Source: JAAEKA01 sp049299095
GTDB lineage: Bacteria; Chloroflexota; Anaerolineae; JAAEKA01
Reading direction: 5' to 3'
DNA length: 64,000 nt
Assembly: GCA_049299095.1 (NCBI GenBank)
Contig: JBAQWV010000066.1
Span: forward strand, 46,247-110,246
Part shown: positions 9,567-17,339 of the stretch, piece after piece
Layout: each line of letters opens with the position of its first letter
How positions within the stretch are numbered: the stretch's first letter is position 1
The notes under the pieces: model-generated
What the model saw: only the letters and a program-made list of their open reading frames with translations
Database searches by the model: none
Told to the model about the DNA's origin: nothing
Translations under genes and position numbers: made by a program

Positions 9567-9610
9567 GCATCTGCTGTGCGGTAAATTTTTAAGTCGCTCA
9601 AGGGGGACGG

Positions 9611-10066
9611 TTAATCACCGGTCGCACCCAACTTTTCTACCATCTGTGCGATGCGGCGGGCGCGGGTGTCGGCGCGCTTGGCTTCGCCGATCCATTGCAC
9701 GTACTCGCGTTGATGCGTGTAGGCAAGCGCGCGGAACGCCGCGGCAGCCTGCGGATCGGCAGCCAGTGCTGCGTCCACGTCTTCGGCTAGTTCTACCCGT
9801 CGCGGCTCGGTGTCTTGCTCCAGCGTGATCGTTACCTCGTCGCCGGGACCTTTGCCGATCTGCTGGCGAATCTCTTTGAGGATGATCAGAATATGTTCCG
9901 GCCCACCCATGCGCACCACTGAGCCGCGATAGGGCACGCCGTCAATCGTAGCCAGCGCCTTGAGCCGCTTCGTACCATACGCTTGTTCCACGTCAAACGG
10001 CACAACGACGTAAGCACCGCCGTTGCTGCCTGCATCCTGAATTACTGCCTTGAATTCGTGTTTCAT
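9611..10066 (-). CDS. YdeI/OmdA-like protein with DUF1905 domain
   Basis: A 151-residue protein with an N-terminal DUF1905 beta-barrel-like domain (VPFDVEQAYGTKR, IDGVPYRGSVVRMGG) and a C-terminal OmdA-type helical segment (AAAAFRALAYTHQREYVQWI). Family members are annotated as bacteriocin-protection or YdeI-like proteins, but their biochemical role is unclear. It converges on the DtxR gene with a 44-bp gap. Confidence 0.8.
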   Translation of the reverse strand: MKHEFKAVIQDAGSNGGAYVVVPFDVEQAYGTKRLKALATIDGVPYRGSVVRMGGPEHILIILKEIRQQIGKGPGDEVTITLEQDTEPRRVELAEDVDAALAADPQAAAAFRALAYTHQREYVQWIGEAKRADTRARRIAQMVEKLGATGD

Positions 10067-10106
10067 GGGGACCGTTTATGGTGAGTAGCCAAAGGGTTGA
10101 CCGGTA

Positions 10107-10137
10107 AACTGTATGTTGTTTACTGCTTACTGCTGAC
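10107..10137. repeat. Intergenic palindromic word-repeat element
   Basis: GTAAAC and GTTTAC arms face each other across a short loop, followed by a tandem TTTACTGC-TTACTGC word. It overlaps the 3' end of the small membrane protein gene. Confidence 0.4.
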
Positions 10138-10548
10138 CAGCCGCGCCCAGCGTGTCGCGGTCACGGCCAGAGCAAACAGGCCGATGATGTAACCAGTGTA
10201 GACGGTCAACACTGCGATCAGTCGCCAGCCAGCGGGTGGGTGTGTACCATCTGCCAGGCCCGTCAGCACTGCCAGTCCCTGGGTGCCGACCAGACAAGCC
10301 AGCATGACCAGCAGCCAGAGCGTCAAGCGTCGCCACGGCCCCTGCGCGCGCCAGGCGGCCAGGGTAACTAACGCGCCGCCGAGGAAGATCAGCGGAGACA
10401 GTTCAGCGGGCATCAAAAAATCGAGCAGAAAGCGCCGCGACATCGCAGACCCGATGACAGATGTGAGCAGGGTAAAGACAATCGGCAGCCAAATCAACCC
10501 GGCGCCGATGATGGCGAGCAACTTGATCCAACGGCTTGTGGTGAGCAT
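10120..10548 (-). CDS. Small four-helix membrane protein, unknown function
   Basis: A 142-residue hydrophobic protein with four predicted transmembrane segments (about 8-32, 48-66, 74-97 and 107-130) and a short positively charged C-terminus. I do not recognise a named family. An SD (GGAGG) lies 7 nt before the ATG, which supports it as a real gene. It could be cotranscribed with the YdeI-like gene 53 bp downstream. Confidence 0.65.
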   Translation of the reverse strand: MLTTSRWIKLLAIIGAGLIWLPIVFTLLTSVIGSAMSRRFLLDFLMPAELSPLIFLGGALVTLAAWRAQGPWRRLTLWLLVMLACLVGTQGLAVLTGLADGTHPPAGWRLIAVLTVYTGYIIGLFALAVTATRWARLVSSKQ

Positions 10549-10924
10549 GGTGTTTCCTCCGGGGACGATGACCCTATCCTAACGCATCTCTCGATTGCAT
10601 GCAAGTGACTTGGGCGCTATGCAGCCTGGGCGCGCGTGCGGTGAACGAGCCTGCGGAGATGCAGCGCATACTGAATCTCGGTGGAGAAGACCTCATCACC
10701 GACTACTCCCGACCGGCTGCTGAGCTTGCGGGGCCGCGCGCCAGCCCTCAACCACCCCTTTCTAACACTTTACCAATACACCGCCGATACTCTTCTAACA
10801 CAACGATGGTATAGTAGGGGAGAAAAGAAAAATGATGGTGGCCGGTAAATTTGTAGATTGATGAAAAGTTTTAACCAATTTACCAGTCTTCCAATGGAAA
10901 CTTTTATTATCTGGAGACTTGAAA
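10549..10924. other. dnaK upstream region
   Basis: A 376-bp gene-free region. The right half is AT-rich and holds a -10-like TATAGT (10810-10815) without a convincing -35, and an inverted repeat GGTAAATT/AATTTACC (10844-10884) in the presumed leader. I looked for the CIRCE element (TTAGCACTC-N9-GAGTGCTAA) and did not find it. The left half shows nothing I can name. Confidence 0.5.
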
Positions 10925-12814
10925 ATGAGTAAGATTGTAGGAATTGACTTGGGAACCACGAATTCGGTGGTTGCAGTAGTAGAAAATGGCGATGCCGTCG
11001 TTATCCCCAACGCTGAGGGTGGCCGCACGACCCCGTCAGTGGTGGCATTTACCAAAAGCGGTGAGCGACTGGTCGGCCAGACCGCGCGCCGGCAGGCAGT
11101 CGTCAACCCGGAAAATACTGTTGCCAGCATCAAGCGTTTTATGGGCCGCCGGCACGATGAAACGCGCGATGAGCATGTGTCTTATGAATTAACCGAAGGG
11201 CCGACGGGCGACGCGCGCGTGCGCATTCCCGCCAAAAACAAAACCTATTCGCCGCAGGAAATCAGCGCCATGATCCTGGGCAAGCTTAAAGCCGATGCTG
11301 AAGCCTATCTGGGTGAGCCGGTCACGCAGGCCGTGATTACCGTGCCTGCTTACTTCAACGACAGCCAGCGTCAGGCTACCAAAGATGCAGGCAAAATCGC
11401 TGGTCTGGACGTGCTGCGTATCATCAACGAACCGACCGCGGCCGCGCTGGCCTACGGTCTGGAGAAAAAAGAAAACGAGACGATCTTGGTCTTTGACTTG
11501 GGCGGCGGCACGTTCGACGTGTCCATCCTGGAAGTGGGTGATGGTGTGGTCGAGGTCAAGGCCACCGCAGGCGACACTCATCTCGGCGGCGACGACTACG
11601 ATCAAGTATTGGTAGACTATATCGCCGAGCAGTTCAAGCAGCAGGAAGGCATTGATCTGCGTCACGACCGGCAGGCTTTGCAGCGTTTGAAGGAAGCCGC
11701 AGAAAAGGCCAAGATCGAGCTGTCTAGCTTGCTGGAAACTGAAGTCAACCTACCCTTCATCACCGCGGATGCCAGCGGCCCGAAGCACTTGCAGATGACT
11801 ATCAGTCGCAGCAAGTTCGAGCAACTCAGCGAGAAGCTGACCGCGCGGCTGCGCGCGCCCTTCGAGGCGGCTCTGCGCGATGCCAAGCTGTCCACGCGGG
11901 AGATTGACGAAGTGGTACTGGTCGGCGGCGCAACCCGTATGCCGATGGTACAAGAGCTGGTGCGCGGCTTATCGGGCGGCAAGGAACCACACAAGGGTGT
12001 CAATCCCGATGAGGTTGTGGCGGTTGGTGCGGCGCTGCAAGGCGGCGTGCTGGGCGGCGACGTGAAGAACGTGCTGCTGTTGGACGTGACACCGCTTACT
12101 CTGGGCCTCGAAACGCTGGGTGGTGTGTTGACGCCGATCATCGAGCGCAACACCACGATCCCGGCCCGCCGCAGTCAGGTGTTCAGCACCGCTGAGGATA
12201 ATCAGACCGCGGTGACGGTGCATGTGCTGCAAGGCGAGCGGCCTATGGCTGCCGACAATGTCAGCTTGGGTCAGTTCAACCTGGAAGGCATTCCCGCGGC
12301 CCCGCGCGGCCTGCCGCAGATCGAAGTCGTATTCGACATTGACGCCAATGGCATCCTGCACGTCAGCGCGCAGGACAAGGCGACCGGCAAGCAGCAAAGT
12401 GTGACGATTACAGCGTCCACCAACCTACAAAAGACCGAAGTGGAGCGCATGGTGCGCGAGGCAGAGATCAACAAGGCTGCAGATGAACGCCGCAAGAAGC
12501 TGATCGAAGCTCGCAACGAGGGCGACGCGCTGGCTTATGCAGTCGAGCGCAGCCTGCAAGACCTCAGCCAGACCGGCAAGGTCAGCGAAGGCGACCGGCA
12601 GGCGATTGAGCGGCTGGTGAGCGACCTGCGTACCGCACTCAAGGGCGAAGACACTAACGCCATTCGTGAGGCCATGGAGCGTGTGCAACAGGCCAGCGCC
12701 CGCATGAGCGAACACGCCTATAGCCAGCCGAATGGCAACAGCAATGGATCCCATGCGCCGGAGAGCCGCGGCAGCGAAGATGATGTCATCGAAGGCGAGT
12801 TCCGTGCGGTGTAA
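10925..12814 (+). CDS. dnaK: Chaperone DnaK (Hsp70)
   Basis: An ATP-dependent cytoplasmic chaperone of 629 residues, normal for the family. The nucleotide-binding domain begins with GIDLGTTNSVVAV, with DLGGGTFDVS at mid-domain and VVLVGGATRMPMV near 325. The VLLLDVTPLTLGLET linker region leads to the substrate-binding domain and a helical lid. The C-terminus ends in the acidic EDDVIEGEF motif. The ATG lies 8 nt after GGAG; a TTG two codons earlier is disfavoured. Unusually, grpE and dnaJ are not adjacent: dnaK stands alone between its own leader and a strong terminator. Confidence 0.97.
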   Translation: MSKIVGIDLGTTNSVVAVVENGDAVVIPNAEGGRTTPSVVAFTKSGERLVGQTARRQAVVNPENTVASIKRFMGRRHDETRDEHVSYELTEGPTGDARVRIPAKNKTYSPQEISAMILGKLKADAEAYLGEPVTQAVITVPAYFNDSQRQATKDAGKIAGLDVLRIINEPTAAALAYGLEKKENETILVFDLGGGTFDVSILEVGDGVVEVKATAGDTHLGGDDYDQVLVDYIAEQFKQQEGIDLRHDRQALQRLKEAAEKAKIELSSLLETEVNLPFITADASGPKHLQMTISRSKFEQLSEKLTARLRAPFEAALRDAKLSTREIDEVVLVGGATRMPMVQELVRGLSGGKEPHKGVNPDEVVAVGAALQGGVLGGDVKNVLLLDVTPLTLGLETLGGVLTPIIERNTTIPARRSQVFSTAEDNQTAVTVHVLQGERPMAADNVSLGQFNLEGIPAAPRGLPQIEVVFDIDANGILHVSAQDKATGKQQSVTITASTNLQKTEVERMVREAEINKAADERRKKLIEARNEGDALAYAVERSLQDLSQTGKVSEGDRQAIERLVSDLRTALKGEDTNAIREAMERVQQASARMSEHAYSQPNGNSNGSHAPESRGSEDDVIEGEFRAV

Positions 12815-12837
12815 TTGTCAAGCGCGCAGGATAAAGT

Positions 12838-12880
12838 AAAAAGCGTGGTGCAGTGTACTAAACTGCACCACGCTTTTTTT
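12838..12880. terminator. Intrinsic terminator after dnaK
   Basis: A 12-bp stem GCGTGGTGCAGT with its complement, 7-nt loop, followed by seven T. The A-run on the left may also let it serve the converging sulP gene. Confidence 0.92.
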
Positions 12881-13024
12881 GCTTTTGGAGAGAGTTGATT
12901 GTGAAGCATCCCGCGGTGGGGCGCACAGATGCGGGAAGATTGTTTGAAACAGGAAGAACTCGGAAACGGTCTGGTTTACGGAGCGATTTACCCCTTCCGA
13001 ATTCTGGTTTTGCCGTTCAAATGC

Positions 13025-14686
13025 TCATTCCGCGGCGCAAAAGCGACATGACAGCTTTTCCGCGGCGAGGATCGCCTGATCCGCGCTCCAAAAGATGTGC
13101 GATTCACCGATTTCTTTCGTCAGGCCGCCGCGATCAAGATACTCCCGCACCTTGTCGTTGACCGCGGCCAGCATCAACGTGCCGCCTGCGGCTTCCAGTC
13201 GCCGCTGCAATGCAGACATTGCCTCCAACCCGCTGATATCAATCAATGGCACGGCACGCATGGACAAAATCAGCACGTTGGTCTCTTCCGTCTGGGCAAA
13301 CGCCTCGTTGAAGTTACCCGTCGCAGCAAAAAAGAGCGGGCCAGTCAGGTATGCCACCTTGATGTGATGACAAGTGCCTATGACGTTGATACCGCGCTGG
13401 CGCAGCTTGGCCGGGTCCACATCTTGCACATTGATGTCAATGCTGGCGCTCTGGCTAAGATAAAGAAAGCCTGACAGAAGGACGCCGATCAGGATCGCCT
13501 GCGTCAGGTCGAAGGTGATGGTCGCCAGCAAGGTGATCAAAAAGGTCAAGATTGCGGTCTTGAAACGATGACCAAAGATCGAACGGATTGCACTCCACTC
13601 GTTCATGCGCCAGGCCGTCACCATCAACACCCCGGCCAGCGCGCTGAGCGGGATGCGCGACATCACCGGCGCCAGCACAAACATCGAAGCCAACAATGCC
13701 AGCGCGTGGATAATGCTGACCAGGCGCGTTTGCCCGCCCGACTTGATGCCCACGCTCGTACGCGCGATGGCCGCGGTGGCCGGTACGCCACCGAAGAAGG
13801 GAATCACGATGTTGCCAACGCCCTGTGCGATCAATTCCTGGTTGGCCTGCAAGCGAATACCGGTCATGTTGCTGGCAACCGCGCCGCACAGCAGGCTTTC
13901 CACCGCGCCCAGTGCGGTAATGGACAGGATCGGCGCGACCAACCCGCGCAAGTCCACCGCGGCGAAGTCACTCAGCCGCAAACGATCAGCCAGCAGCAAG
14001 GTTTGCGGAATGTCGCCAATCACCGGAACCGGCCAGCCGAGCAGGGCATTGAGGGCGGTCGCCACAATGATCCCCATCAGCGACGAGGGGAAACGCAGCG
14101 CCCACGCCTTCGGCCACAACAACATCACGGCTATCACCACCAGCCCCAGCACAATCGTATGCCAGTCCACCGCAAAGCCGCCGCGGAAATAGCCCAGCAG
14201 CTTGAACAGGGCGGCTTCTGCGCCCGGTGTTTTTGTTCCCAGGAAGTTGTCAATCTGGCCGATGAAGATAATCAGCGCAATGCCGGAGGTGAAGCCGGTG
14301 ATGACGGGCGCGGGCACGAAGGCAATGAAACGTCCCAGCCGCAGGATGCCAATCACCAGCAGCAGCACGCCGGCAATTGCGCCGGCCAGCCAAATGCCCG
14401 CCAGTCCGTATTGCTGGGCCAACACGATCAGCACCGCGCTCATAGCGCCGGTTGGGCCGGAGATTTGGTAGGGCGCGCCGGACAACGCACCGATGATCAG
14501 GCCGGACAACACGGCGGTCACCAAGCCTGCGGCCGCAGAGGCGCCGGAAGCCACGCCGAAGGCCAGTGCCAGCGGTAGGGCTACCGCGGCCACGGTCAGC
14601 CCAGCCAGCAAATCCTGCCGGAACTTGGCCGCATTGTAATTAGAGAATTCGTCACGATAGAGTTGGATGAGATTTCGACGCTGCAT
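13025..14686 (-). CDS. SulP-family anion transporter with STAS domain
   Basis: A SLC26/SulP secondary transporter (553 residues) for sulfate, bicarbonate or a related anion. The SulP helices span about 20-425 (GLTVAAVALPLALAFGVASG early, then the conserved ISGPTGAM). A cytoplasmic STAS domain occupies about 440-545, including VPLIDISGLEAM. The chosen ATG has GAGG 5 nt upstream; a start 21 nt earlier was rejected. It is preceded by a terminator, so it is probably transcribed alone. The substrate cannot be read from sequence. Bicarbonate would suit the nearby carboxylase operon, but this is speculation. Confidence 0.9.
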   Translation of the reverse strand: MQRRNLIQLYRDEFSNYNAAKFRQDLLAGLTVAAVALPLALAFGVASGASAAAGLVTAVLSGLIIGALSGAPYQISGPTGAMSAVLIVLAQQYGLAGIWLAGAIAGVLLLVIGILRLGRFIAFVPAPVITGFTSGIALIIFIGQIDNFLGTKTPGAEAALFKLLGYFRGGFAVDWHTIVLGLVVIAVMLLWPKAWALRFPSSLMGIIVATALNALLGWPVPVIGDIPQTLLLADRLRLSDFAAVDLRGLVAPILSITALGAVESLLCGAVASNMTGIRLQANQELIAQGVGNIVIPFFGGVPATAAIARTSVGIKSGGQTRLVSIIHALALLASMFVLAPVMSRIPLSALAGVLMVTAWRMNEWSAIRSIFGHRFKTAILTFLITLLATITFDLTQAILIGVLLSGFLYLSQSASIDINVQDVDPAKLRQRGINVIGTCHHIKVAYLTGPLFFAATGNFNEAFAQTEETNVLILSMRAVPLIDISGLEAMSALQRRLEAAGGTLMLAAVNDKVREYLDRGGLTKEIGESHIFWSADQAILAAEKLSCRFCAAE

Positions 14687-14698
14687 AAAGCCTCTGGT

Positions 14699-14728
14699 AA
14701 AAAACAATCCGCCGACCAGCGGCGGATT
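14699..14728 (-). terminator. Intrinsic terminator between the DUF1801-like gene and sulP
   Basis: A 9-bp stem AATCCGCCG/CGGCGGATT with a 5-nt loop, followed on the minus strand by a run of six T after one G. It ends the 15-kb gene pair before sulP. Confidence 0.82.
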
Positions 14729-14803
14729 TGCGTGACCAACCTGTCATTGTTGGGGCCAGTGCGATTATAGGCCAACAGCGTCCTTGCGTCAAACTGCACA
14801 CAG

Positions 14804-15175
14804 CTAGGCAAGACTATCCTGTTGCAGTGCCGCCAGTCCCTGTGCAGTCAGGTGGCGCAATTCATCCAGTTGTGTTGCATCCAGCGGCTGCTTGAAGTTG
14901 AAGCATGACTTGCCCTGCATTCGCCGTCGCAGGCCATCGGATAGTGGCGTTAACAGCTCAGGATGCACGTACACGGCCATCAAGTGTAAGCTGACATAAT
15001 TCTTGTTCATCACTACGCCGCCAAAATAAAACGGCTTGCGGTTGGGGCCAAGCTTGTGGGTATGGAGAGAATAGGCAGTCACGCTGTCTGCGGTAACGAC
15101 CAGAGCGGCCTGATGCGGTGTCAGGAGCGTTTTTAGCTGCTCAAAAACAGGCGTAAAATCTGGCTGGGCGGGCAT
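14804..15175 (-). CDS. Small DUF1801/YdhG-like protein
   Basis: A 123-residue soluble protein. The pattern KPFYFGGVVMNKNYVSLHLM, RRRMQGKSCFNFK and a C-terminal leucine-rich helix resemble DUF1801-type proteins of unknown function. GAGGT lies upstream of the ATG. It begins 10 bp after the acetyltransferase gene and is probably cotranscribed with it. Confidence 0.6.
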   Translation of the reverse strand: MPAQPDFTPVFEQLKTLLTPHQAALVVTADSVTAYSLHTHKLGPNRKPFYFGGVVMNKNYVSLHLMAVYVHPELLTPLSDGLRRRMQGKSCFNFKQPLDATQLDELRHLTAQGLAALQQDSLA

Positions 15176-15185
15176 TCAGTACCTC

Positions 15186-15479
15186 TTACAGCACCAAGTC
15201 CTGATAGTCGGGATGCTCATTGATGTAGCGCACCACAAAAGGACACACGGGCTTGACGCGCAAGCCGGCCGCACGCGCATCATCCAGCGCCGTTTTGATC
15301 AACCGGCTGGCAATTCCCTTGCCTTGCGCGGCGGGCAACACAATCGTATGGGTAAAGGTGATGTGATGTTGGGTGCGGTGATACTCGGCGTAGCCAAGCA
15401 CTTGATCGTTGAGCAAGGCTTCAAAGCGGCTTTGCGCCGGGTTGTCGTGAATGATGAGGCTGTCGGTGGTTGTGTTCAT
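15186..15479 (-). CDS. Small GNAT-like N-acetyltransferase
   Basis: A 97-residue protein of the short YidJ/Acetyltransf_CG type. It has RFEALLNDQVLGYAEY, then a HTIVLPAAQGKGIASRLI acetyl-CoA loop, and ends in VCPFVVRYINEHPDYQDLV, typical of the family. The substrate is unknown. The longer open frame upstream overlaps dps and lacks conservation; the ATG just after the terminator is taken as the start. Confidence 0.85.
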   Translation of the reverse strand: MNTTTDSLIIHDNPAQSRFEALLNDQVLGYAEYHRTQHHITFTHTIVLPAAQGKGIASRLIKTALDDARAAGLRVKPVCPFVVRYINEHPDYQDLVL

Positions 15480-15491
15480 GGCGTTGCTCTC

Positions 15492-15532
15492 AAAAAGGCG
15501 CAGGGCCTTACCGTTTGCGCAGCAAGGCCCTG
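15492..15532 (-). terminator. Intrinsic terminator after dps
   Basis: CAGGGCCTT and AAGGCCCTG form a 9-bp stem with a 14-nt loop. Read leftward it is followed within 4 nt by TTTTT. Confidence 0.75.
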
Positions 15533-15555
15533 TATTGTTGGCTTGTACCGATGGT

Positions 15556-16044
15556 TTAGGCTTGCAGATGCGCCTCCAGGAACCAGAGAGATTTGTCGAG
15601 GAAGCGTGATACACCGGTGAACAGGTCGGCGGTGTCAGCATCTGATGCTTGGTCCGCGGCGTCAATGGCTTCACGTGTAGACTTGGCCAGTGCGGCGTAG
15701 CGCTCGACCAGCACGCCGACCGTTTCCATGCCCCCGAAGACATCAGTGGGGTATTCAGGCAGGCGAGAAGTCGCCGCGGCCATGCGGACGGTGCCCATCG
15801 CGTAGCCTCCCAGCGCGGTGATGCGTTCGGCCATCGTGTCTATGTGGTCAAGCAACTCGCCAGCCAGCTCATCGAAAAGCTCGTGCAGGGCGATAAACTG
15901 CGGGCCTTTGACGTTCCAGTGGGCCTGTTTGGTTTGGGTATATAGATCGCTGGTGTCGGCCAACTGCTGATTCAGCAAGGCCACGACAGCAGTGCGTGTT
16001 TTGGTAGCCAGATCAATGCTGGTTTTAAAGGTCTTTGCGGACAT
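15556..16044 (-). CDS. dps: Dps ferritin-like DNA-protection protein
   Basis: A four-helix-bundle iron-oxidising protein that forms dodecamers and protects DNA from peroxide. At 162 residues it is standard size. The ferroxidase motif is visible: KQAHWNVKGP supplies His, and HELFDELAGELLDHID supplies the Asp/Glu ligands. GGAG lies upstream of the ATG. It is monocistronic, ended by its own terminator. Control by the DtxR-type regulator at 8.8 kb is possible but no operator was identified. Confidence 0.95.
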   Translation of the reverse strand: MSAKTFKTSIDLATKTRTAVVALLNQQLADTSDLYTQTKQAHWNVKGPQFIALHELFDELAGELLDHIDTMAERITALGGYAMGTVRMAAATSRLPEYPTDVFGGMETVGVLVERYAALAKSTREAIDAADQASDADTADLFTGVSRFLDKSLWFLEAHLQA

Positions 16045-16174
16045 GTTTTATTCTCCGAGATGTTTGCGAATGGAATTTTGTGAGCTGATGGATGCTCACC
16101 CACTCATCGAAGCATAGACCTGAAAACAGCAAATAACTGTAGGGCAGCCGACAAATTCCACAAGTATGGAGATG

Positions 16175-16588
16175 CTAGAGCGCGGCGACGAATTCGCCCT
16201 TCACTTTGCGTTGGCCGTTTTGATCTACGGCTTCCACCTCGCAGCGCACGCGATGTTCGCCGTCTATCTCGAACTTGTCCAGCACCTTGCCGGTAACGGT
16301 GATTTCATCGCCCGGCCGGCTGATGCCGGTGAAGCGCACACCAAACTTGCGCACCTGATCCGGGCGCACCCAGTTGGTGATCATTTGGCCGACGAAGCCC
16401 ATAATCACCATGCCGTGCGTAATCACGCCGCCGTTGCCGCTGTCCACGCCCGCCTGATGCACGGTGTGGATGGGGTTAAAGTCGCCGCTCGCACCGCTAT
16501 AGCGCACGAGTTGCACTTCCGTGATCGCGGGCTTGCTTAGGCTGGGCAACGCATCGCCGATTTGAATAGTCTCGTAATTAGGAGTCAT
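16175..16588 (-). CDS. MaoC-like (R)-specific enoyl-CoA hydratase, hydratase-2 half
   Basis: A hot-dog fold hydratase of 137 residues. The hydratase-2 motif YSGASGDFNPIH contains the catalytic Asp36 and His41, so this half carries the active site. It is last in the operon that starts with ccr. In the ethylmalonyl-CoA pathway the matching step is mesaconyl-CoA hydration to beta-methylmalyl-CoA, done elsewhere by one larger double-hot-dog enzyme. Here this gene and the preceding MaoC-N gene would form the two halves, as in HadAB-type heterodimers (inference). The ATG after GAGGA is chosen over an upstream start six codons earlier. Confidence 0.85.
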   Translation of the reverse strand: MTPNYETIQIGDALPSLSKPAITEVQLVRYSGASGDFNPIHTVHQAGVDSGNGGVITHGMVIMGFVGQMITNWVRPDQVRKFGVRFTGISRPGDEITVTGKVLDKFEIDGEHRVRCEVEAVDQNGQRKVKGEFVAAL

Positions 16589-16684
16589 AGGATGTCCTCG
16601 TTCCATATGTCTACGAAATCGCTCGTTCTAATCTCCGCGCTCGGGCTGGTCCCTGCGGGATGGTTCCCACCTCGCTATGGCTCG

Positions 16685-16772
16685 GTCGGAGACCGGTCAC
16701 AGCGGGTAACTCGTAACAACCATCGTTGCAGTCTATCACGTCAATTCTGGTTTACGGGTTACGCATTATGGG
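16685..16772. repeat. Intergenic repeat region with GTAACTCG/CGGGTTACG words
   Basis: The spacer between the two MaoC genes. It holds GTCGGAGACCGGTC (16685-16698), found again exactly at 36922-36935, and inverted GGGTAACTCG/GTTTACGGGTTACG words like those at 19060-19136. Confidence 0.5.
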
Positions 16773-16778
16773 GCACGC

Positions 16779-17240
16779 TCACCAGCGCACCACCATGGTC
16801 GCGCGGGTGATTGCCTTCACATCGCCGTTCTGGTCGCGGTAGGTGGCCTGCGTTTTGACCATATCCATCGCACCGGAGCTACCCTCTTTGCGATCTATGC
16901 TGAGGATTTCCAGTTCGCCGCTGATGTCATCGCCCGGCTGCAAGGGGCTGAAGTATTCGTACTCTTCTTCGCCGTGCAGGATGCGCAGCACGTTCGCGCC
17001 CATCTGTTGCAGCAGGCTGCGCGTTTCCGCGCCCGCGGCCGTGCCACCCCAGAAACGGAACAGCGTGGGGAAGGTCAGCGGCGCCACGATGTCAGCATAG
17101 CCCGCGGCCTGCGCGGCGGCTTTGTCGTGGAACAGCGGGTTATCGTCGCCCAGCGCGCCAGCCAGCTCACGGATCTTGCTGGCATCCACCTGATAACGGA
17201 TCGTCGGCAGCTTCTTGCCGATATAGCTTTGGTCAAGCAT
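16779..17240 (-). CDS. MaoC-like dehydratase, FAS1-DH N-terminal type half
   Basis: A 153-residue hot-dog protein of the MaoC dehydratase N-domain family (HadA-like). It carries AGALGDDNPLFHD rather than the strict GDxNPxH hydratase-2 motif, so it is probably the structural or acyl-binding partner of the downstream MaoC gene. The two are separated by about 190 bp of repeat-bearing spacer. An SD (AAAGGA) lies upstream of the ATG. The operon suggests mesaconyl-CoA hydratase function; hydratase/dehydratase chemistry on another 3-hydroxyacyl-CoA remains possible. Confidence 0.8.
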   Translation of the reverse strand: MLDQSYIGKKLPTIRYQVDASKIRELAGALGDDNPLFHDKAAAQAAGYADIVAPLTFPTLFRFWGGTAAGAETRSLLQQMGANVLRILHGEEEYEYFSPLQPGDDISGELEILSIDRKEGSSGAMDMVKTQATYRDQNGDVKAITRATMVVRW

Positions 17241-17255
17241 GGGGAGGTCCTTTCA

Positions 17256-17339
17256 GAAAAGGTAGACAAGTACACAAGTATTCAAGGATGCACACCCGCA
17301 GCCTTGCCTACTTGCCACTTGTCTACTTGTCTACTTCCT
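17256..17339. repeat. Intergenic palindrome of TAGACAAG/CTTGTCTA words
   Basis: Left arm words TAGACAAGT and ACACAAGT face right arm words ACTTGCC, ACTTGTCT and ACTTGTCTAC across a central loop. It belongs to the same word family as the elements at 41577 and 52877. Confidence 0.6.

Noticed and set aside
10549..10924. CIRCE (HrcA) operator before dnaK
   Set aside because: The TTAGCACTC/GAGTGCTAA pair was looked for and is absent.
13568..14578. 336-codon frame opposite sulP
   Set aside because: Gln/His/Arg-rich composition typical of antisense frames in GC-rich DNA; sulP on the other strand is clear.
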